39,492 nucleotides of DNA from Chloroflexota bacterium (GCA_021802825.1 JAJZRG010000030.1:1-39492), one strand, 5' to 3'. Positions 23,583 to 32,205 are shown, counted from the first letter of the stretch. Translations and numbers: made by a program. Notes: generated by a model not told the origin, from the letters alone.

Positions 23583-25493
23583 TCAGAGGCCGGCCCGGCT
23601 GCGCGCCTGCTGCGTGAAGCACTCGATCACGTCGCCCTCGACCAGGTCGTTGAACCCGGCGAGGCTGATGCCGCACTCGAAGTTCTGGGCCACCTCGCGG
23701 ACATCGTCCTTGAAGCGCCGCAGCCCCTCGATCTTGTCGGTGACGATCACCTTGCCGCCGCGCCACACCCGGGCGGACCCGTTGCGGACGATGCGGCCGT
23801 CGGTGACGTAGCAGCCGGCGATGACGGCGGTCTTGCCCACCTTGAACAGCTGGCGGACCTCGGCCCGGCCCTCGACGACCTCCACGATCTCCGGCTCGAG
23901 CATGCCCTTGAGGGCCGCGTCGATGTCGTCCGTGAGTTTGTAGATGATGTCGTAGCGCCGGATGTCCACGCCCTCGGCCTCAGCGGCGCGACGGGCGGTC
24001 TCGGTGATGCCGGTGTTGAACCCGACGACGATCGCGTTGCTCGCGGTGGCCAGCATGATGTCGTTGTCGGTGATCTCGCCGGCGGCCTCGAGCAGGACGT
24101 TGATCTTGGTCTCTTCCGACGACAGCTGGGCGAGGGCGTGGTCGATGGCGCCGAGCGAGCCCGACACGTCGGCCTTGAGGATGATCCGCAGCTCCTTGGC
24201 CTGGCCGGCCTGGATCTGGCGGTAGAGGTCCTCGAGGGTCGCCCGGCCGGAGCCTGCCCCGGCCTGCGCGGCGGCGGCGTTCTTGCGCTGTTCCACCTGG
24301 GCACGGGCGATCATCACGTCGGGCACAACGCGCAGGACGTCGCCGGCCTCGGGGACGTCGGACAGGCCCAGCACCACCGCGGCGGACGCCGGCCCCGCCT
24401 TCGGGATGCGCTTGCCGGCCGAGTTCTCGAGCGCCTTGATCTTGCCGAACGTGTTGCCCGCGACCACGGCGTCGCCGACGCGCAGGGTCCCGGTCTGGAC
24501 GATGAGCGTCGCGACCGGGCCACGGCCCTTGTCGAGCCGGGCCTCGATCACGGTGCCCACGGCCTCGCGCTTGGGGTTGGCCTTGAGCTCGAGCAGGTCG
24601 GCCACGAGCAGGATGATCTCGAGCAGCTCCTCGAGGCCCACGCGGGTCTTCGCCGACACGGGCACGAGCGGAGTGTCGCCGCCGTAATCCTCGACGACCA
24701 CGCCCGCCTCGGCGAGCTCCGTCTTGACCCGATCGGGGTTGGCGTCGGGCTTGTCGATCTTGTTCATCGCGATGACGAGCGGGACCTTCGCCGCCTTCGC
24801 GTGGCTGATCGCCTCGAGGGTCTGGGGCATGACGCCGTCGTCCGCGGCCACCACGATGACCGCGATGTCGGTCACCCTCGCGCCCCGGGCGCGCATGGCA
24901 GTGAACGCCTCGTGGCCCGGCGTGTCGAGGAAGACGACGCGCTTGCCATCCTTGGTGGTGATTTCGGACGCGCCGATGTGCTGGGTGATACCGCCCCGCT
25001 CGCCCGCAGCAACGGTCGTGGAGCGGATGGCGTCGAGGAGGCTCGTCTTGCCGTGGTCGACGTGGCCCATGACGGTCACGATCGGTGCGCGCGGCACGAG
25101 GTCCTTCTCGTCCTCGCCCGTGGCGTCCCAGAGCTGCTCCTTGGCGGCCTCGGCCGGGGCGCCTTCACCCTCCTCGTCCTCCGAGGCGGCCGCGGTCTGC
25201 GGCTCCGCGACCTCGAAGCCGAGCTCCTCGGCGACGAGCGACGCGGTGTCGCGATCGATCAGCTGGTTGATCGTCGCGAAGATCCCGCTCTTAATGAGCT
25301 CGCGGATGATGTCCGCGGGGCTCACGGCGAGCAGCTCGGCGAGCTCCTTGACGGTGATCGTCGCCGGCAGCTCGATCGCGTCTCGCTCGCTCGGATCGAC
25401 GGTGGCGACGCTGCCCGGGACGAAGCCGCCCGTGCGCCGCTGGGGCTTGCGAGGGCCGCGACGGCCGCGCGTGCCGCTCCTACTCCTGGCCAT
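23583..25493 (-). CDS. infB: Translation initiation factor IF-2
   Basis: GTPase that brings fMet-tRNA to the 30S subunit. The 636 residues are short for IF2. Basic N-terminus (1-22), one IF2_N domain (about 41-92), a short acidic linker (100-130), then the G domain: GHVDHGKT at 143-150, DTPGHEAF at 190-197, NKID at 244-247. Domains II-IV follow, including the mid-domain SDVPEAGD and the C-terminal [20 protein letters not shown]. The start is ATG at 25493 with AAGGAGGAG just upstream, inside the end of ylxR (14-base overlap). Confidence 0.97.
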   Translation of the reverse strand: MARSRSGTRGRRGPRKPQRRTGGFVPGSVATVDPSERDAIELPATITVKELAELLAVSPADIIRELIKSGIFATINQLIDRDTASLVAEELGFEVAEPQTAAASEDEEGEGAPAEAAKEQLWDATGEDEKDLVPRAPIVTVMGHVDHGKTSLLDAIRSTTVAAGERGGITQHIGASEITTKDGKRVVFLDTPGHEAFTAMRARGARVTDIAVIVVAADDGVMPQTLEAISHAKAAKVPLVIAMNKIDKPDANPDRVKTELAEAGVVVEDYGGDTPLVPVSAKTRVGLEELLEIILLVADLLELKANPKREAVGTVIEARLDKGRGPVATLIVQTGTLRVGDAVVAGNTFGKIKALENSAGKRIPKAGPASAAVVLGLSDVPEAGDVLRVVPDVMIARAQVEQRKNAAAAQAGAGSGRATLEDLYRQIQAGQAKELRIILKADVSGSLGAIDHALAQLSSEETKINVLLEAAGEITDNDIMLATASNAIVVGFNTGITETARRAAEAEGVDIRRYDIIYKLTDDIDAALKGMLEPEIVEVVEGRAEVRQLFKVGKTAVIAGCYVTDGRIVRNGSARVWRGGKVIVTDKIEGLRRFKDDVREVAQNFECGISLAGFNDLVEGDVIECFTQQARSRAGL

Positions 25494-25878
25494 GGGCTCC
25501 TCCTTCGGGATGTGTGTGGTGCAGGGTGTCGGGCTGCGAGCCATCGGCCCGCGGGGATTGGCTGGTGGCTGCAGCCAGGCCGTCGGGGCCGGCTGCGATC
25601 AGGTTGTCAATGTCCGCCGGGATGGGCGTGCCCAGGGCGTGGGCGAGGGCCCGGCGGCGGCCGGCGAGGCTGAAGCAGGCGGCGTCGCGGCAGAGGTACG
25701 CGCCCCGGCCGGGCTGACGGCCCGACTGGTCGAGGGCGACGCTGCCGTCCGGTCGGCGAACGATGCGGATGAGCTCGCGCTTCGAGCGCTGGGTGCGGCA
25801 GGCAACGCAGCTCCGCGTGGGGAGCCGACGCTGCTGGGCAGGCCGGGATCCACCGGCCGCTGCCGCGCCTACGACGAC
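25480..25878 (-). CDS. rnpM: YlxR/RnpM-family protein, start codon not canonical
   Basis: Small RNA-binding protein encoded between nusA and infB; in Bacillus it modulates RNase P. The signature is plain: [19 protein letters not shown], then GSVALD, GRGAYLC and [15 protein letters not shown], with about 50 further variable residues before TAG at 25480. The frame has no ATG, GTG or TTG anywhere between deep inside the nusA tail and the conserved core. I place the start provisionally at the GTC at 25878, or a GTC/GTA codon just after it (down to 25870), following GGGGAGGT. The frame continues upstream inside nusA in the -1 register, so entry from nusA is the alternative. Overlaps nusA and infB. 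The gene itself is certain; its start is not. Confidence 0.85.
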   Translation of the reverse strand, partial: VVVGAAAAGGSRPAQQRRLPTRSCVACRTQRSKRELIRIVRRPDGSVALDQSGRQPGRGAYLCRDAACFSLAGRRRALAHALGTPIPADIDNLIAAGPDGLAAATSQSPRADGSQPDTLHHTHPEGGAHGQE

Positions 25879-27230
25879 ACCTCCCCGGACGTCTTCTTGC
25901 GGGACTTCGGGACGGGCTTGGCGGCGGGCTTGGGCCCGGCCTCCTCGTCTGGGGCCGACTCGCCGGCAGCCGCGCGCTCCTTGGCCGCGGGGGCATCCGG
26001 CGGCGCCTCGATAGGACCGGGCGTCTCGGCCGGGACCTCGGGCCGAGGGTGCTCGGCGGGAGCGCCGGCCAGCGCATCAGCCGGGGCCTCGCGAGCGGGG
26101 CCCTCGGCAGGCTGGTCTGCCGGCCCCTCGGCGGGCGCCTCGGCGGGCGCCGCGACTTCGGCCTCGGCTGCGGCCCTCGCGACCCGTGCCGCCTCGGCTG
26201 CGGCGACGTCGCTCCGGATGTCGATCCGCCAGCCGGTGAGGCGTGCGGCCAGCCGGGCGTTCTGCCCCTCGCGGCCGATCGCGAGGGAGAGCATGCGCTC
26301 GGGCACGGTCACGCTCGCGATCCGGTGCTCCTCGTCGATGGCCACGCTGATCACCTGGGCGGGCGACAGCGCGTTGGCCACGAACACACCGGCATCCTCG
26401 CTCCAGGGCACCACGTCGATCTTCTCGCCCGCGAGCTCCGCGACCACCGCCTGGACCCGCGCCCCGCGCTGGCCGACCGTGGCGCCGACTGGGTCGAGCC
26501 CCTCCTGGCGCGAGGCCACCGCGACCTTGCTGCGGCTGCCGGCCTCACGGGCGATCTGCTTGATCTCAACCGTGCCGTTGTGGATCTCTGGCACCTCGAG
26601 CTCGAATAGGCGGCGCAGGAACCCCTTGTGGGTCCGCGAGACCAGGATCTGCGGCCCGCGGGCCGAGCGCTTCACCTCAAGCACGAACGCCTTGACCGGT
26701 TGGCCGATGCGGTAGTGCTCGAGCGGGCTCTGCTCGCTCGTGGCGAGGATGGCCTCGACGCCCTTGCCGACGTCGAGCACGATCGCGCGGGGCTCGACTC
26801 GGCTGACGGAGCCCGTGATGAGCTCACCCTCGCGGCTCGCGAACTGGTCGAAGACCTGGTCGCGCTCGACCTCGCGGATGCGCTGGAGAATGATCTGCTT
26901 GGCCGTCTGGGCGCCGATCCGCCCGAAGTGCTCGCCGTCGAGCTGCTCGGTCAGGACAACCTCCCCGGCGCGAGCATCGGGCTTGGTCTTGCGGGCCTCC
27001 TCGACCGCGATCTCCAGGTCGGGGTTCTCGACGTCATCCACGACGTGGCGGCCTCGGAACACGTCAATCCGGCCGCTCTCCGGCTCGACGCGGACGAAGA
27101 TGTCCTCCTCGCCGGCGACCCGGCGATAGGCCTGCTGGATGCCGTCCTCGAGCGCGCGCACGAGCGCGTCCCTGGACACCTGCTTCTCGGCGTTGAGCTG
27201 GAGGAGCGCACCGACGAAGTCGCGACTCAC
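25869..27230 (-). CDS. nusA: Transcription termination/antitermination factor NusA
   Basis: RNA polymerase-binding elongation factor. 453 residues: N-terminal domain 1-130 ([13 protein letters not shown]), S1 domain about 135-200 ([16 protein letters not shown]), KH1 about 228-277 with [13 protein letters not shown]2 about 300-345 with [18 protein letters not shown], then a roughly 108-residue Ala/Pro/Glu tail with degenerate PAE-rich repeats. I start at GTG 27230, six bases after GAGGAGG, rather than the in-frame TTG at 27245. First recognised gene of the nusA-ylxR-infB-rbfA-nrnA-truB-ribF operon; the usual upstream rimP is absent. Confidence 0.97.
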   Translation of the reverse strand: MSRDFVGALLQLNAEKQVSRDALVRALEDGIQQAYRRVAGEEDIFVRVEPESGRIDVFRGRHVVDDVENPDLEIAVEEARKTKPDARAGEVVLTEQLDGEHFGRIGAQTAKQIILQRIREVERDQVFDQFASREGELITGSVSRVEPRAIVLDVGKGVEAILATSEQSPLEHYRIGQPVKAFVLEVKRSARGPQILVSRTHKGFLRRLFELEVPEIHNGTVEIKQIAREAGSRSKVAVASRQEGLDPVGATVGQRGARVQAVVAELAGEKIDVVPWSEDAGVFVANALSPAQVISVAIDEEHRIASVTVPERMLSLAIGREGQNARLAARLTGWRIDIRSDVAAAEAARVARAAAEAEVAAPAEAPAEGPADQPAEGPAREAPADALAGAPAEHPRPEVPAETPGPIEAPPDAPAAKERAAAGESAPDEEAGPKPAAKPVPKSRKKTSGEVSS

Positions 27231-27275
27231 TTGGCGCCTCCTCAATTCGTGCTAGATGGCGGCGGGACGTCCTCG

Positions 27276-27340
27276 ACACAAAGAAACGTGGGTTGGTCAC
27301 CCACGTTCGGAGGCGGCCCGCATTGTTGGCCGAAATCATA
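27276..27340 (-). promoter_or_regulatory. nusA leader: -10 element and terminator-like hairpin
   Basis: On the minus strand TATGAT (27335-27340) could be the nusA -10. Downstream lies ACGTGGGT/ACCCACGT, an 8-bp stem with a 5-base loop (27286-27306), followed by TTTCTTTGTG. A hairpin plus U-rich tract between promoter and gene looks like an attenuator, though it could end upstream transcription instead. No -35 consensus was seen. The rest of the 27231-27552 gap shows no gene. Confidence 0.45.
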
Positions 27341-27552
27341 CACCCGGGGGCGTGGACCGGCGTCCGGGGCAACCCGGAACACCGCGGGTGGCGGCGGCTG
27401 CTCCCCGCGGGCGGGGATCCCGGATTCGTGCCCTTGCGAGACGACCATTGTACGCGCACACGGGATCCCGGGCCCCCGCCGCCAACTCCCTCCGGAACCC
27501 GGGCGCCCGGCCGGCTTTGCGCGGCGCGCCGATCATCGGCATGATGCGGACC

Positions 27553-28017
27553 ATGGCGGACTGGCGACGCGACCGGATCGGCTCGGCCCTGCGGGGCGAG
27601 AACCCGACCGTGCTGGCTCGGCTTCCCGCGACCTTCGCGGTCATCGGCGACGTGCAGTGGCTGCCGGGCTACTGCGTCCTGCTGTCTGACGACCCGGCCG
27701 CCACGCGGCTCTCGGACCTCCGGCCGGACCAGCGAACCGCGTACCTCGAGAGCATGGCAAGGCTGGCAGCCGCCATCGAGGACGCCTGCGCAGCCGCCGA
27801 TCCCGCGTTCCGGCGCGTCAACGTCGAGATCCTCGGCAACGCTGACGACTTCCTCCACGCCCACGTCTGGCCGCGCTACGGCTGGGAGCCGGCGGACCTG
27901 GTCACGCGGCCCGTGTGGCTGTACCCGCCCGAGAGGTGGCTTGACCCCGCGACCGCACTCGGGCCCCAGCACGACGCGTTGCGCGCGGCGATCACGGCGA
28001 ACCTGGCGCGCGAGTAG
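27553..28017 (+). CDS. HIT-like nucleotide hydrolase family protein
   Basis: 154 residues. The C-terminal text FLHAHVWPRYGWEP (100-113) matches histidine-triad proteins in which the third histidine is replaced: H102 and H104 are present and W106 stands in the third position. Other family text includes NPTVLARL, FAVIGDVQWLPGYCVLL (a typical HIT strand) and RVNVEILGNADDF. Such proteins are annotated as diadenosine polyphosphate hydrolase-like, but without the full triad the chemistry is uncertain. The ATG at 27553 was chosen because it matches the usual N-terminus (MxDWRRDRI); ATGs at 27541 and 27544 are alternatives, and no strong ribosome site exists. Divergent from nusA. Confidence 0.85.
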   Translation: MADWRRDRIGSALRGENPTVLARLPATFAVIGDVQWLPGYCVLLSDDPAATRLSDLRPDQRTAYLESMARLAAAIEDACAAADPAFRRVNVEILGNADDFLHAHVWPRYGWEPADLVTRPVWLYPPERWLDPATALGPQHDALRAAITANLARE

Positions 28018-28119
28018 GCGCCCTCAGCGCCCGGCGTCCGGTGCGGCCCGGTCGCTCCGGCCGCGCGAGTCGAGCGCCCGACGTCCGGGTCGCGCCCCCC
28101 GGGCCCGTCGGCCGCGCGT

Positions 28120-28161
28120 GTCGCGATGGGCGCGAGTCGCGACGGGCGCGAGTCGCGACAG
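28120..28161. repeat. 16-base tandem repeat GTCGCGAYGGGCGCGA
   Basis: Two full units (28120-28135 and 28136-28151, one C/T difference) and a third partial unit (28152-28159) lie head to tail. Each unit holds the palindrome TCGCGA. It sits in the 378-base gap between the HIT-like gene and the IS110 remnant, which contains no credible gene. Confidence 0.7.
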
Positions 28162-28230
28162 ACTCACTTCGGCCCGGCGGCTGCGGGGTCGCCGGCCGAA
28201 CTGCCGGGCTCGCGCCGGGACCCGCGCCCG

Positions 28231-28309
28231 TGCCGCCCGGGAGCGAGTCTGGCATGACTCGAGTGCGTCTGGCGCGCCCGCGCCGCCCCGGAGCGAGTCT
28301 GGCCTGACG
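28231..28309. repeat. Direct repeat, about 28 bases, offset exactly 50
   Basis: The core GGAGCGAGTCTGGC occurs at 28240-28253 and 28290-28303. Flanks are also alike (GCCGCCC before, TGAC after, with a few mismatches), so the pair spans roughly 28231-28258 and 28281-28308. A third GTCTGGC lies between them at 28267. They end about 90 bases before the IS110 reading frame and may mark the insertion's left end. Confidence 0.6.
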
Positions 28310-28323
28310 CCATGAAGGAGCGG

Positions 28324-28370
28324 GCCTCCGCTCCGATGCTCAGGGCGTGACCTTTCGGTCCGTCGGAGGC
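28324..28370 (+). ncRNA. Stem-forming leader of the IS110 remnant (possible bridge-RNA relic)
   Basis: GCCTCCG (28324-28330) pairs with CGGAGGC (28364-28370) around a 33-base loop, just before the transposase ribosome site. In IS110-family elements the non-coding stretch before the transposase gene encodes the bridge RNA, so this position is right for one. I cannot identify the donor or target loops; treat as a hint only. Confidence 0.2.
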
Positions 28371-28395
28371 AAGCGATCAGAAGGAGGCCCAGGAC

Positions 28396-28698
28396 ATGGT
28401 GTACCTCGGCGCGGACCTGCACCGCAAGCTCAGCCACGTGGCGGCGCTCGACGAGGGCGGCACGGTCGTCCTCGAGCGACGCTTCGACCACAGCCCCGAC
28501 GCCTTCCGGCGGGTGTTCGGCGAGCTCGCCCCGGAGCCGTTCTCGGTCGTCTTCGAGGCGACGTACGGCTGGGGCTGGTTCGCCGACCTCCTGGCCGATG
28601 CCGGCGTCAAGGCGAACAGCTCCCACCCGCTCGCGACCAAGGCGATCAGCCCGGGCCGGGTGAGGAACAACGCGGTCGACGCCCGGACTCTGACCCAT
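28396..28698 (+). pseudogene. Truncated IS110-family transposase (N-terminal DEDD domain)
   Basis: About 101 codons of a RuvC-like DEDD transposase: LGADLHRKLSHVAALDE with D7, VVFEATYGWGWFADLLADAG with E54, and HPLATKAISPGRV then NNAVDARTLTH with D95. The ATG at 28396 keeps a good GGAGG site (28383-28387). Homology stops after residue 101; the frame runs on in unrelated sequence and the transposase-20 domain with its serine is gone. In the usual K(N/T)DAxDA motif the first catalytic aspartate is Asn (N92) here. Both the truncation and this change mean it is inactive. Confidence 0.8.
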
Positions 28699-28920
28699 CC
28701 TCCCGGCGCGCTCGTCCTGAGCTTGTGCGCAGCACGCTCTCGATCTCCCACGACCGCTCCCCGGGGCACGACGATGTCCGTCAAGAGCAACTGCATGGAG
28801 GGCACGCTCACCGTCGCCTGGGCCCCGCGCCCGAGGCGGCGCCCAACACCAACACTGTCGGGGCCGGCCGACGTCCCCCCTGGGCCGGTCGCGCGCTCTC
28901 TGCCCGGGACGAGCGAGGCC
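28699..28920. other. Stretch without a recognisable gene
   Basis: After the transposase remnant breaks off I find no conserved coding text on either strand up to the stop of the thioredoxin-fold gene at 28921. Probably the junction of a deleted insertion. Confidence 0.4.
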
Positions 28921-29229
28921 CTACCCGCGCAGCGCGGCCTCGATCCACTCGCGCGGCGGCACCCCACGCAGGCCGTCGGGCGTGCGGTACAGGCGGCACC
29001 GGGGCGTGTAGTCGCCGTCGTCCCGAAAGTCGGGGTCGATGTCGCGGCCGTCCACGCGGATCGTCGGCGAGCCGGGAAAGCGGTGGGCGCGAGCGACGAC
29101 GGGATCCGAGGCGTTGATCGACTCTACGGCCGCGCCGGGCGCCAACTCGGCGATCACGTCGTCCAGCAGGGCTCGCGCAGGCACATGCCCCGGGCAGCCA
29201 TCGAACCACAGGAACTCGATGCGGGTCAC
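28921..29229 (-). CDS. Small thioredoxin-fold protein
   Basis: 102 residues. The first strand IEFLWFDGCPGH has the redox position C12-P13-G14-H15, where thioredoxins carry CxxC; here only the first cysteine is kept. A cis-proline-type loop GSPTIRVDGRDIDP follows, and a second cysteine sits in CRLYRTPDGLRGVPP near the end. This text is shared by a family of short DF-containing thioredoxin-like proteins often found near metal-resistance or redox genes. It lies in a redox neighbourhood (msrA, DsbA-like, CcdA-like). Its GTG-or-ATG start at 29229 has no strong ribosome site. Partner and reaction unknown. Confidence 0.82.
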   Translation of the reverse strand: MTRIEFLWFDGCPGHVPARALLDDVIAELAPGAAVESINASDPVVARAHRFPGSPTIRVDGRDIDPDFRDDGDYTPRCRLYRTPDGLRGVPPREWIEAALRG

Positions 29230-29386
29230 CAGCTGATCATCTCACAGCCTGTCCGACGCCTGCCCGGCGCGGCCTCCCGGACAACGCCGGGCGCACGATT
29301 GGCGGTGCGTGCCATGGTTTCCGGGGCCCTTCCGCTGCGATGAGCCGATTGCCGGCGAACGCGTCCTCGGATCCAACGCCCTGAGT

Positions 29387-30046
29387 CTAGTCGGCGGAGG
29401 TCACCCCGAGCCCGATCGGGCACGCCACGCCGGTCGCCGTGTGGCAGTCGTAGCCGTCCGGGTGCTTCGCGAGGTACTGCTGGTGCTCGTCCTCTGCGAA
29501 GTAGAACGGGACTGCCTCGGCGATCTCGGTGGTGATCGGGCCGTAGCCGGCCTTCGCCAGCTCGCGCTGATAGAGATCGCGTGACGCGACGGCCGCAGCC
29601 AGCTGCGCAGGCCCGTGCGCGAAGACGGCTGAGCGGTACTGCGTGCCGAGGTCGTTGCCCTGCCGGTAGCCCTGGGTGGGGTCGTGGGACTCCCAGAACA
29701 CGCGCAGCAGCTGCTGGTAGGTCACGACCGCGGGGTCGAACACCACCCGCACGGTCTCGGTGTGGCCCGTGCGGCCCGTGCACGACTCGCGATAGGTGGG
29801 GTTGGGCGTGGATCCGCCCTCGAACCCGACCGCCGTGACCCACACGCCCGGGATCAGCCAGAACTTCTTCTCGGCGCCCCAGTAGCAGCCCATCGCGAAA
29901 TCGGCCACCTCGAGCCCCCCGGGATACGGGCCGGCGAGCGGGTGCCCGTTGACGAAGTGGGCGCCGGGCGCGCTGATGGGCTCGGCACGCCCGGGCAGGA
30001 CGTCCGACGGGCGGGGCATGGACGGCTGGGCGAACGCGATGCGCAT
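29387..30046 (-). CDS. msrA: Peptide methionine-S-sulfoxide reductase MsrA
   Basis: Reduces methionine-S-sulfoxide in damaged proteins using thioredoxin. 219 residues. Catalytic motif [11 protein letters not shown] with C54, then [40 protein letters not shown] and GTQYRSAVF. Two C-terminal cysteines, C201 and C209, keep the same spacing as the recycling pair of E. coli MsrA. The start is ATG at 30046 with GGAGG eight bases upstream. A 40-residue N-terminal extension is usual in MsrA of this type. Divergent from arsR, whose operator may influence it. Confidence 0.96.
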   Translation of the reverse strand: MRIAFAQPSMPRPSDVLPGRAEPISAPGAHFVNGHPLAGPYPGGLEVADFAMGCYWGAEKKFWLIPGVWVTAVGFEGGSTPNPTYRESCTGRTGHTETVRVVFDPAVVTYQQLLRVFWESHDPTQGYRQGNDLGTQYRSAVFAHGPAQLAAAVASRDLYQRELAKAGYGPITTEIAEAVPFYFAEDEHQQYLAKHPDGYDCHTATGVACPIGLGVTSAD

Positions 30047-30121
30047 GGATGGGGACCTCCGTATGCCGGCCAGTCTACGGCCCGATCGTGACGGCACGGT
30101 GACGACCGGGCCGTCGGTCAC

Positions 30122-30151
30122 TTGACATATCTCAGTAGCCGCTGAGATAGT
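30122..30151 (+). promoter_or_regulatory. arsR promoter with overlapping inverted-repeat operator
   Basis: TTGACA (30122-30127) and GATAGT (30146-30151) form a promoter with an 18-base spacer. Within it lies a perfect inverted repeat, TATCTCAG (30128-30135) and CTGAGATA (30142-30149), separated by six bases. The operator fills the space between -35 and -10, so the bound repressor would block RNA polymerase. The nearby ArsR protein is the obvious ligand. Confidence 0.7.
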
Positions 30152-30183
30152 TACGCCAGATCGACCCCGCCAACGAGGCCCCG

Positions 30184-30507
30184 ATGACCGTCACGCTCCC
30201 GACCCGGCCCCGCCGCGATCTCGTGGCGCCCGATGTCACGAACGCTGTGAACGTCGCTCAGCTCCTGGGTGATCGCTCCCGGGCGACGGTTCTCGCGATG
30301 CTGGCCGACGGACCCCACTGCGTGTGCGAGTTCGCGACCGCGCTGGGCGCCCGCGAGAACAACGTGTCCAACCACCTCGCCCGCCTCCGCGAGGCGGGTC
30401 TGGTCCGTGCCACCCACCGCGCGGAGGACGGCCGGCTCGCGATCTACGAGCGGGACGAGGCTGCGGTCGCCGCTGCTCGGGCCGCCCTGTGCACCCTGCT
30501 TCGCTGA
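30184..30507 (+). CDS. ArsR/SmtB-family transcriptional repressor
   Basis: Winged-helix repressor of about 107 residues. Helix-turn-helix [17 protein letters not shown] at about 58-74 and wing residues RLAIYERD. The recognition-helix-proximal motif CVC (C46, C48 in PHCVCEF) is the classic metal/metalloid or thiol-sensing site of the family, so it could sense arsenite-like metals or thiol oxidation. No arsenic-resistance gene is present; the downstream genes are thiol-redox ones, which favours a redox or metal-stress signal. The plausible operator lies 35 bases upstream. Start ATG at 30184. It leads a three-gene operon. Confidence 0.93.
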   Translation: MTVTLPTRPRRDLVAPDVTNAVNVAQLLGDRSRATVLAMLADGPHCVCEFATALGARENNVSNHLARLREAGLVRATHRAEDGRLAIYERDEAAVAAARAALCTLLR

Positions 30508-30527
30508 ACACCCGGAGACCCCGAACC

Positions 30528-31331
30528 ATGGCCAGCCGACACTCCCCCAATCCCAGCAGCGGCGGCAAGGGGACGCGCGCCGAGCGCCGCGCAGCATCCC
30601 GCCAGGACGCGCGGAGCCGACAGGCGCCTCGTTCGGCGCTCGAGCCGGCGATCCCGCGACTCGGACGCCGGTGGCTGCTTCCGGCGGTGCTCGTCGTCGC
30701 GGCAGTCGCGGCGGGCGGCATCATCGTTGCCGGGCTCACGGCACCGCCCGCGCCCGTCGCCAATGTCGCCCGGCCCGTCGAGGGCTCGGCAACGGCCCCG
30801 GTCACGGTGGCCGAGTACTCGGATTACCAGTGCGACTACTGCGGGCGCTGGGCCCGCGAGGTCGAGGCCACATTCCGGTCCACGTACGTGGCCACCGGGC
30901 AGGTCCGCTTCGAGTGGCATGACGACGCGTGGGAGGGGCAGGAGTCGATCGACGCCGCGAACGCCGCCCGTTGCGCGGGCGATCAAGGGAAGTTCTGGGA
31001 GATGCATGACCTGCTGTACACCTCGCAGAACGCCACCCCGAATACGGGCGCGTTCTCCAAGGACCGTCTGAAGTCTCTGGGCGCCTCGCTCGGCATTGCC
31101 ACGACCACATACAACGCCTGCGTGGACAGTGGGACCTACAACGCCGCTGTGAGGTCGGACACCGCGATGTCGTCCGGCGCCTTCTCTGGCACGCCCGCCT
31201 TCACTGTCAACGGCACGCCCCTTGTGGGCTACCAGACGATGGACGAGCTGACGGCGGCCATCACGAAGGCGGCGGCGGGCCCTTCGGCGGCCGCCTCCGG
31301 GTCGACGTCGGCGGCGGCGACAGTCCCGTGA
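30528..31331 (+). CDS. Membrane-anchored DsbA-like thioredoxin-fold protein
   Basis: 267 residues: a basic, disordered cytosolic start (1-46), one membrane anchor (about 49-70), then an outward-facing thioredoxin domain. Redox motif C102-D-Y-C105 in SDYQCDYC, with VTVAEYSDY strand before it and cis-proline loop SGTPAFTVNG near the end; a Ser/Ala tail closes it. This is the DSBA_2/Thioredoxin_4 type of extracytoplasmic disulfide oxidoreductase found widely in high-GC bacteria. The ATG at 30528 lies 20 bases after arsR. Together with the CcdA-like membrane protein downstream it would form an electron relay across the membrane. Confidence 0.92.
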   Translation: MASRHSPNPSSGGKGTRAERRAASRQDARSRQAPRSALEPAIPRLGRRWLLPAVLVVAAVAAGGIIVAGLTAPPAPVANVARPVEGSATAPVTVAEYSDYQCDYCGRWAREVEATFRSTYVATGQVRFEWHDDAWEGQESIDAANAARCAGDQGKFWEMHDLLYTSQNATPNTGAFSKDRLKSLGASLGIATTTYNACVDSGTYNAAVRSDTAMSSGAFSGTPAFTVNGTPLVGYQTMDELTAAITKAAAGPSAAASGSTSAAATVP

Positions 31332-31362
31332 CCGGCGTGACCGACGGCGACGAGGCCCCCTG

Positions 31363-32205
31363 ATGGTCGAACTGCTGGTCGCCTTCGTCGGCGGCGTCCT
31401 CTCGCTGCTCTCGCCATGCTCGGCGCTCCTGCTCCCCGCGTTCTTCGCCTACGCGTTCCCCTCCCCTGCCCGGCTCGCCCTACGCACGGCGATCTTCTAC
31501 GCCGGCATGCTCACGCTGCTGCTTCCCCTGGGCGTCGGCGCCGGCGCGCTGGGCAGCGTGCTGATGGCGCAGCGGGGCGCCCTGATGTTGCTCGCGGGCC
31601 TGGTCCTGGTGGTCATCGGCGTCGTGCAGTTCTTCCGCGGGGGCTTCGAGCTGCCGAGCCCGAGCGGCGGCACCACCACGCCCATGACCCCCGAGCGCGC
31701 CGCGAGCACCTACGCGCTCGGCCTCGGGTTCGGCCTGGGCGGGTTCTGCGCGGGCCCCATCCTCGGCGGCGTCCTCACGATCGCGGCGTCGTCAGGCGGC
31801 GCCCTGTCCGGTGCTGCGCTCCTCGCCGCGTACGCCGCCGGCATGGCGTTTCCAATGTTCCTCCTCGCGCTGCTCTGGGAGCGACTGGACGCGTCGCGCC
31901 GCGGCCGGCTCCGCGGGCGCGAGGTCCGGATCCTCGGCCTCGAGCGGCACATCACGGTCGTGGTCTCGAGCGTGATGTTCGTCGTCCTTGGGATCGTCTT
32001 CATCGTCCTCGAGGGAGCGAACCCGGCCGCGGGCATCTACGACGCAGTGGGCCTCGCGGACCTCTCCGTCGCGCTCCAGACCGCGCTCCTCAATGCGACG
32101 TCCGGAATGGCGCCCGCGATCCCGGCGGTCATCGGGCTGGCGGTGGTCGCCGCCGCGGCCGCCGCAGTGCTCATGCGCCGGCGACGCACCCGCGCAACCG
32201 GCTGA
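31363..32205 (+). CDS. ccdA: CcdA/DsbD-type membrane thiol transporter
   Basis: Moves reducing equivalents from cytosolic thioredoxin to extracytoplasmic thiol proteins. 280 residues, six or more hydrophobic segments. The two reactive cysteines are in the expected places: C19 in LLSPCSALLLP and C129 in GGFCAGPILGG. A hydrophilic loop (about 92-115) separates the two halves. Start ATG at 31363, 31 bases after the DsbA-like gene. Third gene of the arsR operon. A downstream 157-base gap to ispG holds no clear gene. Confidence 0.93.
   Translation: MVELLVAFVGGVLSLLSPCSALLLPAFFAYAFPSPARLALRTAIFYAGMLTLLLPLGVGAGALGSVLMAQRGALMLLAGLVLVVIGVVQFFRGGFELPSPSGGTTTPMTPERAASTYALGLGFGLGGFCAGPILGGVLTIAASSGGALSGAALLAAYAAGMAFPMFLLALLWERLDASRRGRLRGREVRILGLERHITVVVSSVMFVVLGIVFIVLEGANPAAGIYDAVGLADLSVALQTALLNATSGMAPAIPAVIGLAVVAAAAAAVLMRRRRTRATG

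Noticed and set aside
20272..25673. Two plus-strand open frames of about 1000 codons antisense to ribF-truB-nrnA-rbfA-infB
   Set aside because: Same GC-driven shadowing; no domains and no ribosome sites.
25870..25895. Programmed -1 frameshift from nusA into ylxR
   Set aside because: The register is right but no X XXY YYZ slippery heptamer is present near the nusA end; kept only as an alternative to a non-canonical start.
28347..29117. Plus-strand open frame overlapping the IS110 remnant in another register
   Set aside because: Arg/Pro-rich shadow; the IS110 text is in the frame starting at 28396.
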